Source: Solirubrobacterales bacterium
GTDB taxonomy: Bacteria; Actinomycetota; Thermoleophilia; Solirubrobacterales; Solirubrobacteraceae
Length of the DNA: 37,200 bases
NCBI GenBank assembly: GCA_019241635.1
Contig: JAFAWR010000297.1
Coordinates: 1-37,200 of the forward strand
Reading direction: 5' to 3'
Position 1 is the stretch's first letter. Each line of letters starts with the position of its first letter. Positions 1 through 7,640 of this stretch are shown piece after piece. The translations under genes and the position numbers were made by a program. The notes below the pieces were generated by a model. That model did no database searches, was not told the DNA's origin, and saw only the letters and a program-made list of their open reading frames with translations.

Positions 1-741
1 CTCGACGCCCTGCACGATCTCGATCTCGGCGCCGTAGTCGATCCGCCCGTGCCGGGCCAAGTGAACCGCAAGTGGCCCGGCCGCCGACCCGGTGGCCGGA
101 TCCTCGGCCACTCCCAGCGCCGGCCCGAACATCCGCGTCTTCCACCGCTCGCCCGAGCCCGCGAAGCAGTTGATCCCATACGTGCCCAGGCGCTCCAGCG
201 CGCCGATGTCGGGCCTGAGCGCCGCCACCGCGTCCTCGTCGGGCATCTCCACGTAAACATGCAAGGGGCCGTTCCGGTAGCCCTCGATCGGCAGGAGCCC
301 GTCACGATCCGCGGAGATCCCCAGCGCGCTCAGCAGCTCTCCGGCCGCCTCGAACGCCTCGAGGGACGGGATCGGCTGCTCCATCTCGCCATACACGGGA
401 TCGCCGCCGCCGTCGGGCCGAGTCAAAGTCACCGGAACCACGCCGAGGCCGGTCTCCAAGCGGACGACCGGCGAGCCCATGGCCCGGCCGACCACGAACG
501 CCGTCCCGAGGATCGGGTGGCCGGCGAAGGGCAGCTCGATCGCGGGCGTGAAGATCCGCACCCGCAGATGGGCATGCTCGGAGCGCAGGACGAACACGGT
601 CTCGGACAGGTTCAGCTCTCGCGCGGTGCGCTGCATGACCTCGGTCGAGAGGCCGGTGGCGTCCGTGAACACCGCGACCTGGTTTCCCTGAAGCGGCGTG
701 TCGGTGAACACGTCGGCGATCACGTAGCGGTACATCGTCAT
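1..741 (-). CDS. PhzF-family isomerase/epimerase-like protein (partial, cut at window edge)
   Basis: Reading the minus strand from an ATG at 741 gives an uninterrupted frame to position 1, so the C-terminus lies outside the window. Family landmarks are clear: NLSETVFV near residue 45 contains the conserved Glu of PhzF-type enzymes, ELPFAGHPILGTA follows, and near the end DPATGSAAGPLAVHL matches the second conserved Gly/Ser/Ala loop. The family (diaminopimelate-epimerase fold) includes PhzF of phenazine synthesis, but most members have no known substrate and no phenazine genes are near, so the substrate is unknown. The start codon overlaps the stop of the upstream DUF1697 gene by ATGA, so the two are probably co-transcribed and translationally coupled. 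It is unrelated to motility and marks the left border of the flagellar cluster. Confidence 0.9.
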   Translation of the reverse strand, partial: MTMYRYVIADVFTDTPLQGNQVAVFTDATGLSTEVMQRTARELNLSETVFVLRSEHAHLRVRIFTPAIELPFAGHPILGTAFVVGRAMGSPVVRLETGLGVVPVTLTRPDGGGDPVYGEMEQPIPSLEAFEAAGELLSALGISADRDGLLPIEGYRNGPLHVYVEMPDEDAVAALRPDIGALERLGTYGINCFAGSGERWKTRMFGPALGVAEDPATGSAAGPLAVHLARHGRIDYGAEIEIVQGVE

Positions 742-1280
742 GACGCCATTTCCAGCAGCGTGGTAACGGTGGTCCAGTTGCGCGCGGTCGCCCGGACGCC
801 GAGCCCGGCGCCGGCGAGCTTGTTCCACATCTTGGAACGGCCGATGCCGTCGGGGTGCCAGGCGTAGAGCTCGCGTCCGATCGCCACCAGCCGCTCGGGC
901 TCGGCCTTCAAAGCCGCGATCTTCTCCAGCGCGGCGGGGTCCGGCTCGGCGTCCAGGAAGCTGACCTGGTAGCGCTTGGGATCGACCGCCACATCGGCCA
1001 GCGGGTTTCGGGCCACGACGTCGGCCAGCTCATCGGCCGTGCGCACGATCACGTCGACGTCGAACCCGAAGCGCTCGGCGATCACCCGCTCGGCCTCGGC
1101 TCCGACCTTGGCCGGCGAGGCACGGCTCGCGAGCACCACGTTGCCGCTCTGCACGTAGGTCCGCACGTCCGCGAACCCGGCCTCGGTCAGCGCCGCGCGC
1201 AGCTCGGGCATGGCCACACGCTTGTGCGGGCCGAGGTTGATGCCACGGAGCAGGAGGATTTTGGAGGTATTGCGCGCCAC
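738..1280 (-). CDS. DUF1697 domain protein
   Basis: The protein has the typical DUF1697 opening (ILLLRGINLGPHKRVAMPEL), then VRTYVQSGNVVLAS, and a C-terminal part with SKMWNKLAGAGLGVRATARNW. The family is about 170-180 residues and has no established function. I chose the GTG at 1280 (180 residues) because it lies nine residues before the conserved LLRGIN motif, as in relatives; an in-frame ATG at 1337 would add 19 residues unlike the family and would overlap a candidate promoter for fliA. No good ribosome binding site supports either start. The stop overlaps the PhzF start (ATGA). The gene diverges from fliA. Confidence 0.85.
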   Translation of the reverse strand: MARNTSKILLLRGINLGPHKRVAMPELRAALTEAGFADVRTYVQSGNVVLASRASPAKVGAEAERVIAERFGFDVDVIVRTADELADVVARNPLADVAVDPKRYQVSFLDAEPDPAALEKIAALKAEPERLVAIGRELYAWHPDGIGRSKMWNKLAGAGLGVRATARNWTTVTTLLEMAS

Positions 1281-1320
1281 GTTGCGGGTTACTACTGACT
1301 CCGTTGCGGACCATCGCGGA

Positions 1321-1347
1321 TGTAGCTCTGACCCCATCCGCCGATGT
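1321..1347 (+). promoter_or_regulatory. candidate sigma-28 promoter of fliA (weak)
   Basis: The -35-like TGTAGCTC (1321-1328), an 11-base spacer and the -10-like GCCGATGT (1340-1347) have the same geometry as the other sites in this window. The -10 box is good, the -35 box poor. The predicted start of transcription is near 1355, giving a leader of about 57 bases before the ATG at 1412. If real, FliA would be autoregulated. Confidence 0.4.
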
Positions 1348-1411
1348 CATTCTCGCAAGCCGGAACTTGAGCCCGGCGGCAAATTTCCCTCGAGAATACG
1401 GAGTCCCGTAA

Positions 1412-2224
1412 ATGCCGAAAGTCAAGGACAAGCCCGGACGGATGTCGGCCCAGGAGACGCTTGATCTGTGGACGCAGTACAAGCAGACCGGCGATCAGCG
1501 CATCCGTGACCGTCTGGTCCTCACCTTCGCCCCGATGGTGAAGTACATCGTCTACAAGAAGGCGCGGGAGATCCCCGCCCGCTGCGAGGTGGAGGACTTC
1601 ATCTCGTGCGGCCTGGAGGCCCTGATCCGGTCGATCGACCGCTATGACCCCAACAAGGGCGCCACGCTCGAGCAGTTCGCCTGGACCCGGATCCACGGCG
1701 CCGTGCTCGACGAGCTTCGCCGCAACGACTGGGCTCCCCGCTCGCTGCGCCGCTGGGATCGGGACATCAGCAAGGCCAACGAGCAATTCGTCGGCCTGTA
1801 CGGCCGCAAGCCCAGCCGCGAGGAGCTGAGCGAGTCGCTCGGCATCTCCAAGAACGACCTGATCACCCGCCAGGACGAGATCGCGCGCTCCCACGTGGGC
1901 TCGCTGAACACAGTGGTGCTGGCCGAGGACGACACCACGATCGAGCGCATCGACACGCTGCACTCCGATGATCGTGACTACGACCCCGAGCACGCCGCGA
2001 TGCGCTCGGACGCCAAGGCACGCTTCCGCCAGGCCTTCGAGCGCCTCCCCGAGCGCGAGAGAAAGGTCGCCGTCCTGCTCTACGTCTACAACCTCACGCT
2101 GCGCGAGATCGGCGAGATCCTCGGCGTCACCGAGAGCCGCGTCTGCCAGATCCACGGCGCGATCACCAAGAAGCTGCGCGCCGAGCTGGAAGTCGACGAG
2201 CAGCTGTTCAGCGAGGTGGCCTGA
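1412..2224 (+). CDS. fliA: flagellar sigma factor FliA (sigma-28/WhiG family)
   Basis: This is a 270-residue sigma-70-family factor of the FliA/WhiG type that directs RNA polymerase to flagellar promoters. Region 2 is seen at about residues 18-100 (LWTQYKQTGDQRIRDRLVL, then VEDFISCGLEALIRSIDRYDP, then FAWTRIHGAVLDELRRNDWAPRS, the sigma-28 hallmark). Region 3 follows at about 105-165 (KPSREELSESLGISKNDL) and region 4 at about 205-262 (LPERERKVAVLLYVYNLTLREIGEILGVTESRVCQIH, helix-turn-helix). The ATG at 1412 follows a cGGAG site (1399-1403). The stop TGA abuts the csrA stop on the other strand with no base between. Eleven candidate sigma-28 promoters in this window are its likely targets. No FlgM anti-sigma factor gene is visible here. 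Confidence 0.97.
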   Translation: MPKVKDKPGRMSAQETLDLWTQYKQTGDQRIRDRLVLTFAPMVKYIVYKKAREIPARCEVEDFISCGLEALIRSIDRYDPNKGATLEQFAWTRIHGAVLDELRRNDWAPRSLRRWDRDISKANEQFVGLYGRKPSREELSESLGISKNDLITRQDEIARSHVGSLNTVVLAEDDTTIERIDTLHSDDRDYDPEHAAMRSDAKARFRQAFERLPERERKVAVLLYVYNLTLREIGEILGVTESRVCQIHGAITKKLRAELEVDEQLFSEVA

Positions 2225-2473
2225 TCAGGACGAGCCGGCGGCGCCTGACGGCGGCGCCGTGGGGAACTCCGGCAGGTCCCCGGCTGCCGCTGCTTCGGCG
2301 GCAGCCTGGTTTTCCTTCTTGACCTCGAGCCAGATCTCCTCGCGGTAGACCGGAACCGAGCGCGGGGCGTCGATCCCGATCCGCACGGTCTGCCCACGGA
2401 CCTCGAGGATCTCGATCACCGTGTTGTCGCCGAGCATGATGCGCTCGCCGGCTCGGCGGCTGATCCTCAGCAT
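2225..2473 (-). CDS. csrA: carbon storage regulator CsrA
   Basis: An 82-residue RNA-binding regulator that dimerises and binds GGA motifs in mRNA leaders. It starts MLRISRRAGERIMLGDNTVI and has the RNA-contact strand VYREEIWLEV with the conserved Arg of the REEI motif. The last ~25 residues (Ala/Pro/Ser rich) extend beyond the usual core of about 60. A longer reading with 31 extra N-terminal residues is rejected because CsrA begins at MLxL/I. Its start overlaps the fliW stop (TGATG), so the pair is translationally coupled, as expected for CsrA and its protein antagonist FliW. It is the last gene of the minus-strand operon. Candidate targets are the flgB leader (19074-19091) and the flaG leader (11241-11300). 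Confidence 0.96.
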   Translation of the reverse strand: MLRISRRAGERIMLGDNTVIEILEVRGQTVRIGIDAPRSVPVYREEIWLEVKKENQAAAEAAAAGDLPEFPTAPPSGAAGSS

Positions 2474-2931
2474 CAGTCGCCGTTGGCCGCCGCGCTGTCG
2501 GCCGCGCGCCCCGGAAACAACGGGACGCGGAGCTCGCAGCCAGGCGCCTGGTTGATCACTTGCCAAGCCTGCCCGGCGCGCACCAGGATGGGCGCCTTGA
2601 GGTTGGCCGTGAAGTCCTCCAGCGCCGGCGCGGCACGTACGGTCACGTAGACGTCCATCGCGCTCGAGGTCGCGAGCTCGAGGCGCTCGGCGTCCTCGTC
2701 CACCACCTCCACCGCGAAGTCGGCGAAGAACCGGTGCGGGTTGGTCACCGGTAGCGCGAGCGACGGGTCATCGAGCGACTGCAGCCACATGAACGGCGCT
2801 TCGGGGTCCTGAGCGATCATCGCGTAGCGCGACCCGGCCAGGCCGATGAGGCCCTCGGGGAACTCGAGCACCGACCCCGAGTCGACCTTGAGTTGCCCGA
2901 AGCGCGAGCTTTCGATCGTGAGCGACGACAC
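2473..2931 (-). CDS. fliW: flagellar assembly factor FliW
   Basis: A 152-residue cytoplasmic protein of the FliW family, which binds CsrA and, in Bacillus, is titrated by flagellin so that CsrA is freed when flagellin accumulates. Seen here: TIESSRFGQL, then VLEFPEGLIGL (the family signature FPxGLxGF/L), PFMWLQSLDDPSLALPVTNP and a C-terminal NLKAPILV segment. The start is GTG at 2931, 14 bases after the flgL stop and without an obvious Shine-Dalgarno site, so translation is probably coupled to flgL. The stop overlaps the csrA start by one base. Confidence 0.96.
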   Translation of the reverse strand: MSSLTIESSRFGQLKVDSGSVLEFPEGLIGLAGSRYAMIAQDPEAPFMWLQSLDDPSLALPVTNPHRFFADFAVEVVDEDAERLELATSSAMDVYVTVRAAPALEDFTANLKAPILVRAGQAWQVINQAPGCELRVPLFPGRAADSAAANGD

Positions 2932-2945
2932 TGAGGCGGCGAACT

Positions 2946-3869
2946 CTAGCCGCTGAGGAAATTCATCAGCGACTGCTGCACGATGTGGGCGCCGGCTTGC
3001 AGCGCCGCGGTCAGCGCGGCCTGCTCGGTCGAGTAATTGACCTCGGTCTGGGCCATGTCGGCGTCCTGAGTGTCGCTCAGGCTCTGCGTGTCGCTGGCCT
3101 GGAGCGTCTGGATCCGGGAGGCGGCCATCTGCAGCCGGTCGGTGGTGGCGCCCAGGTTGGCCGTGAGCCCGTTGAGCGAGCCCATGTTCGCGTCGAGCTG
3201 CTTGAGGTCGGTCGCGCTGAGCGCGTTCGAGTTCCCCGATTGCATGTCGTCGGCGATGTTGCGCAGGGTGTTCAGCAGCTGCCCGTCGCCCGCCGGCTGC
3301 CCCGCGACGGTCTGCCCGGTGCCGAGCACCGAGGAGAGATTGGCGTTCACGGCCAGTGAGGTGTTCGGGCCGATCGTCCGGGTTACTTGGCCGGTGTTGC
3401 CGGCGTAGGCGTCGTTCGAGCCCGACTGGTAGGGCGCGGTGGTGGTGGCCGAGCCCGAGAAGATGTACTGGCCGTTGTACTGCGTGTTGGCGTCCTGCTT
3501 GATCTGGTCGATCAGCTGATTGACCTCGTCGGCGTCCGCCGACATGTCCGACTGCGTCTGGGTGCCGTTCGCGGCCTGGACGGTGAGCTCGCGAATTCGC
3601 TGCACCGAGTTGGTGATGTCGGTCAGCGCGGCGTTGCCCGCGGTGGTCCAGCCGGTTCCGTCGGTGACGTTGTTGGAATAGCTGGTCAGGTTGGCGAGCT
3701 GATTGTTCAGCTGCAGGGCCAGGCCGGTCCCGTAGGGGTTGTCGGACGGCTGGTTGATCTTCTTGCCCGTCGACAGCTCCTCCTGGGTGTTGTCGAGTTG
3801 GGTGAGCGACTGGTTGATGTTCGCCAGCAGCGTCTGTGTGGTCATCTGCTGAGTGATGCGGCCGATCAT
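2946..3869 (-). CDS. flgL: flagellar hook-filament junction protein FlgL (HAP3)
   Basis: A 307-residue flagellin-like protein that joins the hook to the filament after export. The N-terminal helix region (MIGRITQQM, LTQLDNTQEELSTGKKINQPSDNP) and the C-terminal helix (NYSTEQAALTAALQAGAHIVQQSLMNFL) are the two conserved ends shared with flagellin, with a variable Thr/Ser/Gly-rich middle. The ATG overlaps the flgK stop (TGATG). Gene order flgK-flgL-fliW-csrA matches Bacillus-type loci and separates FlgL from flagellin proper. Confidence 0.96.
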   Translation of the reverse strand: MIGRITQQMTTQTLLANINQSLTQLDNTQEELSTGKKINQPSDNPYGTGLALQLNNQLANLTSYSNNVTDGTGWTTAGNAALTDITNSVQRIRELTVQAANGTQTQSDMSADADEVNQLIDQIKQDANTQYNGQYIFSGSATTTAPYQSGSNDAYAGNTGQVTRTIGPNTSLAVNANLSSVLGTGQTVAGQPAGDGQLLNTLRNIADDMQSGNSNALSATDLKQLDANMGSLNGLTANLGATTDRLQMAASRIQTLQASDTQSLSDTQDADMAQTEVNYSTEQAALTAALQAGAHIVQQSLMNFLSG

Positions 3870-5248
3870 CAGATGCCTGCCCCGACCTGGTTGATCAGCG
3901 TGTTCAGGGTCTGGTTGATCGCGTCCATCACCCGCGCCGAGGCCTGGTAGGCCTGCTGGTAGTTGATCAGGTTGGTCATCTCCTCATCGAGCGAGACACC
4001 CGAGACGCTCTGGCGCTGGTTCGAGATCGCCGAGAGCAGCGACTGCGAGGTCTGCTGCGCGCTCTGGGCGGACTGGACATTGGATCCGATCTGGGTGACG
4101 AACGCGTTATAGGCCTGGTCGGCGGCACCGCCGGTCAGCTTCGCCGCCGCGCCGGCCTCGGCCGCCGTGTACGGCGGGTTGGTGCTGGTCACGCTCGAGT
4201 TGACCGCGATCGTGGCGGCGGTGGTGCCGGCCGGATTGAAGAACGGCGGCGCCGTGGCGCCGCTCGCGTCGGCAGTCGAGATCGCGCTGTTGACCGTGGT
4301 CACCAGCTGCTTGGCCACGCCGTCGAGCGTGGTCGAGTAGCCGGCGATCTGGCCCTTGCCGGTGGTCGCGTCGTAGAGGTTCAGCAGCGAGCCCAGGGTC
4401 CCGCCCGAGCCGCTCAGGTTGGCGTCGGTCAGGTTGTCGGTCAGGTCGACCGAGCCGCCGTTGACCAGCGGCGTGGCGTCGGTGGTGCCCTTGGCCGCGG
4501 CGATCGCGGCGTTGCCGAAGCTCACGTTGATCATCCCGTTGGACTGCTGGGTGACGTTCACGCCTGAGTACTGCGAGAGGTCGTCGACCAGCTGATCGCG
4601 CTGGTCGAGCAGCGTGTTGGCGTTGAGGCCGGTGGTCTGGGCCTGCGAGATCTGCACGTTGAGCGCGGCGATCTGCTTGGCGTCGGTGGCCACCGGGCCG
4701 CTCGTGGCGTCGGTCAGGGTGTTGTACTGGCTGCTCACCTGCGACTCGAGCGTCGAGAGCTCGCCCGACAGCGTGTTGAGGTTCTGGGCCACGGTCTGAC
4801 CCGCCCCGAGCACCGAGCTCATCGCGCCCTGGTTGGTGGGATCGTTCTGGAGCCCGCTCCACGCGGTCCAGAACTGGTTCAGCGCGGTCGAGAGCCCGCT
4901 GCCGCTCGGCTCGGCCAGCGCGGCCTGGACCTGACCGAGCAGCGTCGAGGCCGTGTTGTCGCCGCTGGTCTGGGAGTTCTGGTCGCGGTACTGACTGTCC
5001 AGGAACTGGTCACGCTCCCGGGTGATCGAGGTGATGTCCACGCCGAGCCCGAGCTGCGACCCCTGTCCGGTGACGCTGGACAGGGCCTGGATGTTGAGCG
5101 GGTTGCGCTCGGTCTCGACCACCTCCTGGCGGGAGTATCCGGGCGTGTTCGCATTGGCGATGTTCTGGCCCGTGGTGTCGATCGCCGCCTGCGCGGCTTC
5201 GAGACCGCTGAGCGCGGTCTGCAGGCCGGAGTAGCTGGGGATCGTCAT
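3869..5248 (-). CDS. flgK: flagellar hook-associated protein FlgK (HAP1)
   Basis: A 459-residue axial protein that sits on the hook tip next to FlgL. The N-terminus holds the rod/hook family motif LSGLEAAQAAIDTTGQNIANANTPGYSRQEV. The C-terminus (VSLDEEMTNLINYQQAYQASARVMDAINQTLNTLI) is the matching helix. The middle is Ser/Thr/Gly rich, as usual, and shorter than in enteric FlgK (about 550). It begins five bases downstream of the flgN stop and overlaps flgL, so it belongs to the same operon. Confidence 0.96.
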   Translation of the reverse strand: MTIPSYSGLQTALSGLEAAQAAIDTTGQNIANANTPGYSRQEVVETERNPLNIQALSSVTGQGSQLGLGVDITSITRERDQFLDSQYRDQNSQTSGDNTASTLLGQVQAALAEPSGSGLSTALNQFWTAWSGLQNDPTNQGAMSSVLGAGQTVAQNLNTLSGELSTLESQVSSQYNTLTDATSGPVATDAKQIAALNVQISQAQTTGLNANTLLDQRDQLVDDLSQYSGVNVTQQSNGMINVSFGNAAIAAAKGTTDATPLVNGGSVDLTDNLTDANLSGSGGTLGSLLNLYDATTGKGQIAGYSTTLDGVAKQLVTTVNSAISTADASGATAPPFFNPAGTTAATIAVNSSVTSTNPPYTAAEAGAAAKLTGGAADQAYNAFVTQIGSNVQSAQSAQQTSQSLLSAISNQRQSVSGVSLDEEMTNLINYQQAYQASARVMDAINQTLNTLINQVGAGI

Positions 5249-5253
5249 CGTGC

Positions 5254-5790
5254 TTAAACCTCTAGGTCGAACACCCGGTGACCGGTGTGCTGGGCCGCGT
5301 TGGTGGCCAGCCGGTCGCCGCCAGCGTTGTAGCTCTCATCGCCGCCCATGCCCGCCAACTTGAGCAAGTGGTCCAAAAAGGCCAGTTCCTGGCCCATCAG
5401 CGCGCGGTTGACGTGGTGCTCGCGCTGCACGGTCTCGAGCAGCCCGCGCAGCTCGGCGCTGCGGGCCCCGGCCTGCAGGGCGGACTGGGGATCCATCAGC
5501 GTCTCGAGCAGCGCCAGGGTGACCGCGCCGCCGGGGACGCCCAGCCGGGACCCGGCGCGCTGCAGCAGCATCAGGCGCTGGTTCTCGAGCAACTGGCGGC
5601 GCTGGAGCTCGGCCTGGAGGACGCCGGTCAGCTGCACCACACCGCGCACGTCGCGGTTGCGGATCGCCACGCCCTGCTCGAGGACCACCTGGAGCAGGCG
5701 CCGTGCGGCGACGAGCTGCGCCTCGAGATGGCCGAGCACCTCGACCGTCAGCGCGGCGTCTGACTCGGCGTGGAGTGCGACCTCGATCAT
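5254..5790 (-). CDS. flgN: FlgN-type export chaperone
   Basis: A 178-residue, mostly helical protein directly upstream of flgK and flgL, its expected clients. A helix-rich core with heptad-like leucines covers about residues 15-150 (VLGHLEAQLVAARRLLQVVLEQGVAIRNRDV; QLLENQRLMLL). The family is poorly conserved, so the call rests on size, helix pattern and position. The start overlaps the flgJ stop (ATGA). The last ~20 residues (RLATNAAQHTGHRVFDLEV) look like a short tail. Confidence 0.8.
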   Translation of the reverse strand: MIEVALHAESDAALTVEVLGHLEAQLVAARRLLQVVLEQGVAIRNRDVRGVVQLTGVLQAELQRRQLLENQRLMLLQRAGSRLGVPGGAVTLALLETLMDPQSALQAGARSAELRGLLETVQREHHVNRALMGQELAFLDHLLKLAGMGGDESYNAGGDRLATNAAQHTGHRVFDLEV

Positions 5791-6182
5791 TTCTTCTCAC
5801 CGATCTGCGGGTCGATCGCGCGGGCGAGCTGATCGGCGACGCCGACGCCACCGCCGGACATGATGCCCTGGGTCAGCGCGGTCGGGATCATGCTGGCGAA
5901 GCCGCTGGTGCTGGGATCGGAGCCCAGGATGCCCCCGGAGGACGAGTCGCTCGAGTCGCTCGAATCGCTGGAGTCGCTCGAGCTGGTCACCGTGGCGGCC
6001 AGCTGCTGGGTGAGCTGCTGCATCAGCATGTCCTCGAAGCCGAGCGCCTCCTGGTAGGCCGACTTGGCCTGCGCGTTTCCGTTGCGAATGTCGGCCGGCT
6101 CGTTGGCCTGGTTGATCGCCAGATTGGCCGAGTTGAGCGACGGGTCGTACGAGGTGAGGTTCGAGGCCGAAATCGCGCTCAT
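5787..6182 (-). CDS. flgJ: rod-binding protein, FlgJ N-terminal type (no muramidase domain)
   Basis: A 131-residue protein with the rod-binding signature of FlgJ: SAYQEALGFEDMLMQQLTQQL at about residues 40-61 and a C-terminal amphipathic helix (VADQLARAIDP). The peptidoglycan hydrolase domain of proteobacterial FlgJ (about 310 residues) is absent, as in many Gram-positive relatives, so wall passage of the rod must use another enzyme. Between the two conserved parts lies a Ser/Asp stretch made of four DSS units encoded by a 9-bp tandem repeat. It overlaps flgN and flgG by four bases each. Confidence 0.85.
   Translation of the reverse strand: MSAISASNLTSYDPSLNSANLAINQANEPADIRNGNAQAKSAYQEALGFEDMLMQQLTQQLAATVTSSSDSSDSSDSSDSSSGGILGSDPSTSGFASMIPTALTQGIMSGGGVGVADQLARAIDPQIGEKK
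5944..5979. repeat. 9-bp tandem repeat in flgJ coding for Asp-Ser-Ser units
   Basis: Four copies of GAGTCGCTC (the third with two changes) run head to tail and translate on the minus strand as repeated Asp-Ser-Ser. They form a probable flexible linker and could vary in copy number by slippage without a frameshift. Confidence 0.85.
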
Positions 6183-6907
6183 GGCTTGATCTGGTTGGCG
6201 ATCGACAGCATCTGGCCCTGGTACTGGATGGCCTGGCTGCCCATGGCGTACTCCTGCTGGGCCGTCTCCATCTTGGCCATCTCGTCTCCCAGGTTCACGT
6301 TCGAGCCCTCGAGCGCGCCCTGCTGGAGCGTGGTGCCCTTGGCGGCCCGGATCGCACCGCTGGCCGTGGTGGCGCTGAACACGCCGTCGCCGTCGGCGAC
6401 CAGCCCGTCGGGCGCCGGCACGTCGACCAGCGAGATCTTGCCGACCTTCTTGCCGGCCGCCGCGACCGTGCCGTCGGCGGCGATCGTCACCTGGTTGGTG
6501 GGAACGCCGGCCGGGATCGTGATCGGCGGCTGGACCAGCATGCCGACCTGGTTGGTCAGCTGGCGCTTGGCGTTCAGCTCCAGGTGGCCGTTACGGGTGA
6601 GGCCGATCGAGCCGTCGAAGCGACGGACCTCGAAGAAGCCCTGGCCCTGGACGGCCACGTCGAGCGGCTGGTTGGTCTGCTGGATCGCGCCCTGGGTCTG
6701 GTCGTGGCCGACGACCTGGGCGGCGGTGCCGGCTCCGGTGGCGACATTCGAGCCGTAGTTGCCGTTCGAGTAGAGCAGGTCGTGGAAGCCGACGATCGTC
6801 GACTGATAGCCCGGCGTGTCGAGGTTCGCCATGTCGCCCGAGATGGCGTCGAACTGCTGCTGCTGGGCCTCCATGCCGGATGCGGCCGAGTACAGACCTT
6901 CGAGCAT
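6179..6907 (-). CDS. flgG: flagellar basal-body rod protein, FlgG/FlgF type
   Basis: A 242-residue rod protein. It starts MLEGLYSAASGMEAQQQQFD, then ISGDMANLDTPGY, the rod family motif. The middle has NQPLDVAVQGQGFFEVRRFDGSIGLTRNG, typical of FlgE/F/G. It ends EMAKMETAQQEYAMGSQAIQYQGQMLSIANQI, the conserved C-terminal helix. Which of the two tandem rod genes is FlgF and which FlgG cannot be settled by sequence reading; by analogy with Gram-positive flhO-flhP pairs they form the proximal and distal rod. Three bases separate it from the upstream paralogue, and its stop overlaps flgJ. Confidence 0.88.
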   Translation of the reverse strand: MLEGLYSAASGMEAQQQQFDAISGDMANLDTPGYQSTIVGFHDLLYSNGNYGSNVATGAGTAAQVVGHDQTQGAIQQTNQPLDVAVQGQGFFEVRRFDGSIGLTRNGHLELNAKRQLTNQVGMLVQPPITIPAGVPTNQVTIAADGTVAAAGKKVGKISLVDVPAPDGLVADGDGVFSATTASGAIRAAKGTTLQQGALEGSNVNLGDEMAKMETAQQEYAMGSQAIQYQGQMLSIANQIKP

Positions 6908-6910
6908 TGC

Positions 6911-7600
6911 TTACCCTCCGAGTGAAGCCACCGACCCGGCGCTTTCCTGCATCGTCGAGTCGATCGTCTGGATCGCGTTCTCACCGGCCTGGTAGGTCTG
7001 GAGCGCGCTCATCATGTGGACCATCGTGTTGACCGGGTCGACCGAGGAGTCCTCGAGCTCGCCCTGCTTGACCGTGCCGGTGGCCTTGCCGCCGGGCGTG
7101 CCGGTGAAGTAGTTGTCGCCCTGCTTGGCGGGGTTGGAGATGTTGAACGTCCCGATCGATGTCCCCGGTACGGTGCCCTGGGCGCTGACAGCGATCGGCG
7201 CGCCGTTCTGGGAGAGGACCTGGTTGCCCTGCCCGTCGACCAGCTGGCCCTGCGCGTTGGCCTGGAACTGGCCGTCGCGCGTGTAGCGGATCCCCTGCGG
7301 GGTGCGTACGGCGAAGAAGCCCTGGCCGGCGACACCGAAGTCGAGCGGCTGCCCGGTCGAATGAAGGGTCGACGGGGTCACGTTGGTCACGGGGGCGCCG
7401 AGCTGGACGCCGGTGTTGAGCGCGCCGATCGTCTGGCCGGTGGAGGTGTTGGCCAGCAGCATCGCGCCGAAGTCCGACTGGACCGAGGAATCCGTCTTGT
7501 AGCCGGGCGTCGAGGCGTTCGAAAGATCGTTGGCCAGCTGATCCTCACGGACCTGCTGGGCGAGCATCCCGGACGCTGCGATGTAGAGACCGGTATCCAT
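6911..7600 (-). CDS. flgF: flagellar basal-body rod protein, FlgF/FlgG type
   Basis: A 229-residue paralogue of the next gene. It starts MDTGLYIAASGMLAQQVRED, then QLANDLSNASTPGYKTD. The middle has GQPLDFGVAGQGFFAVRTPQGIRYTRDGQF and the end is PVNTMVHMMSALQTYQAGENAIQTIDSTMQ. I start it at the ATG at 7600, the family start; the frame stays open upstream but only over antisense of the FliK-like gene. An AAGGA stands four bases before the ATG. It is the first gene of the minus-strand operon flgF-flgG-flgJ-flgN-flgK-flgL-fliW-csrA, all spaced 14 bases or less or overlapping. Confidence 0.9.
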   Translation of the reverse strand: MDTGLYIAASGMLAQQVREDQLANDLSNASTPGYKTDSSVQSDFGAMLLANTSTGQTIGALNTGVQLGAPVTNVTPSTLHSTGQPLDFGVAGQGFFAVRTPQGIRYTRDGQFQANAQGQLVDGQGNQVLSQNGAPIAVSAQGTVPGTSIGTFNISNPAKQGDNYFTGTPGGKATGTVKQGELEDSSVDPVNTMVHMMSALQTYQAGENAIQTIDSTMQESAGSVASLGG

Positions 7601-7610
7601 CGTTCCTTGG

Positions 7611-7637
7611 TAGTCGCCCGTGGGGCATGATCCTTGA
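7611..7637 (-). promoter_or_regulatory. candidate sigma-28 promoter of the flgF-csrA operon
   Basis: On the minus strand TCAAGGAT (7637-7630), 11 bases, then GGCGACTA (7618-7611). The spacing is exactly that of the other sites, but the -10 box is a weak match. Predicted transcription start is near 7603, which would leave a leader of only about three bases before the ATG at 7600 and exclude the AAGGA site, so either the mRNA is nearly leaderless or another promoter is used. Confidence 0.4.
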
Positions 7638-7640
7638 GGC

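Noticed and set aside
5940-5985. 9-bp repeats in flgJ as possible protein-binding iterons
   Set aside because: They fit a coding explanation (Asp-Ser-Ser linker) and lie mid-gene.
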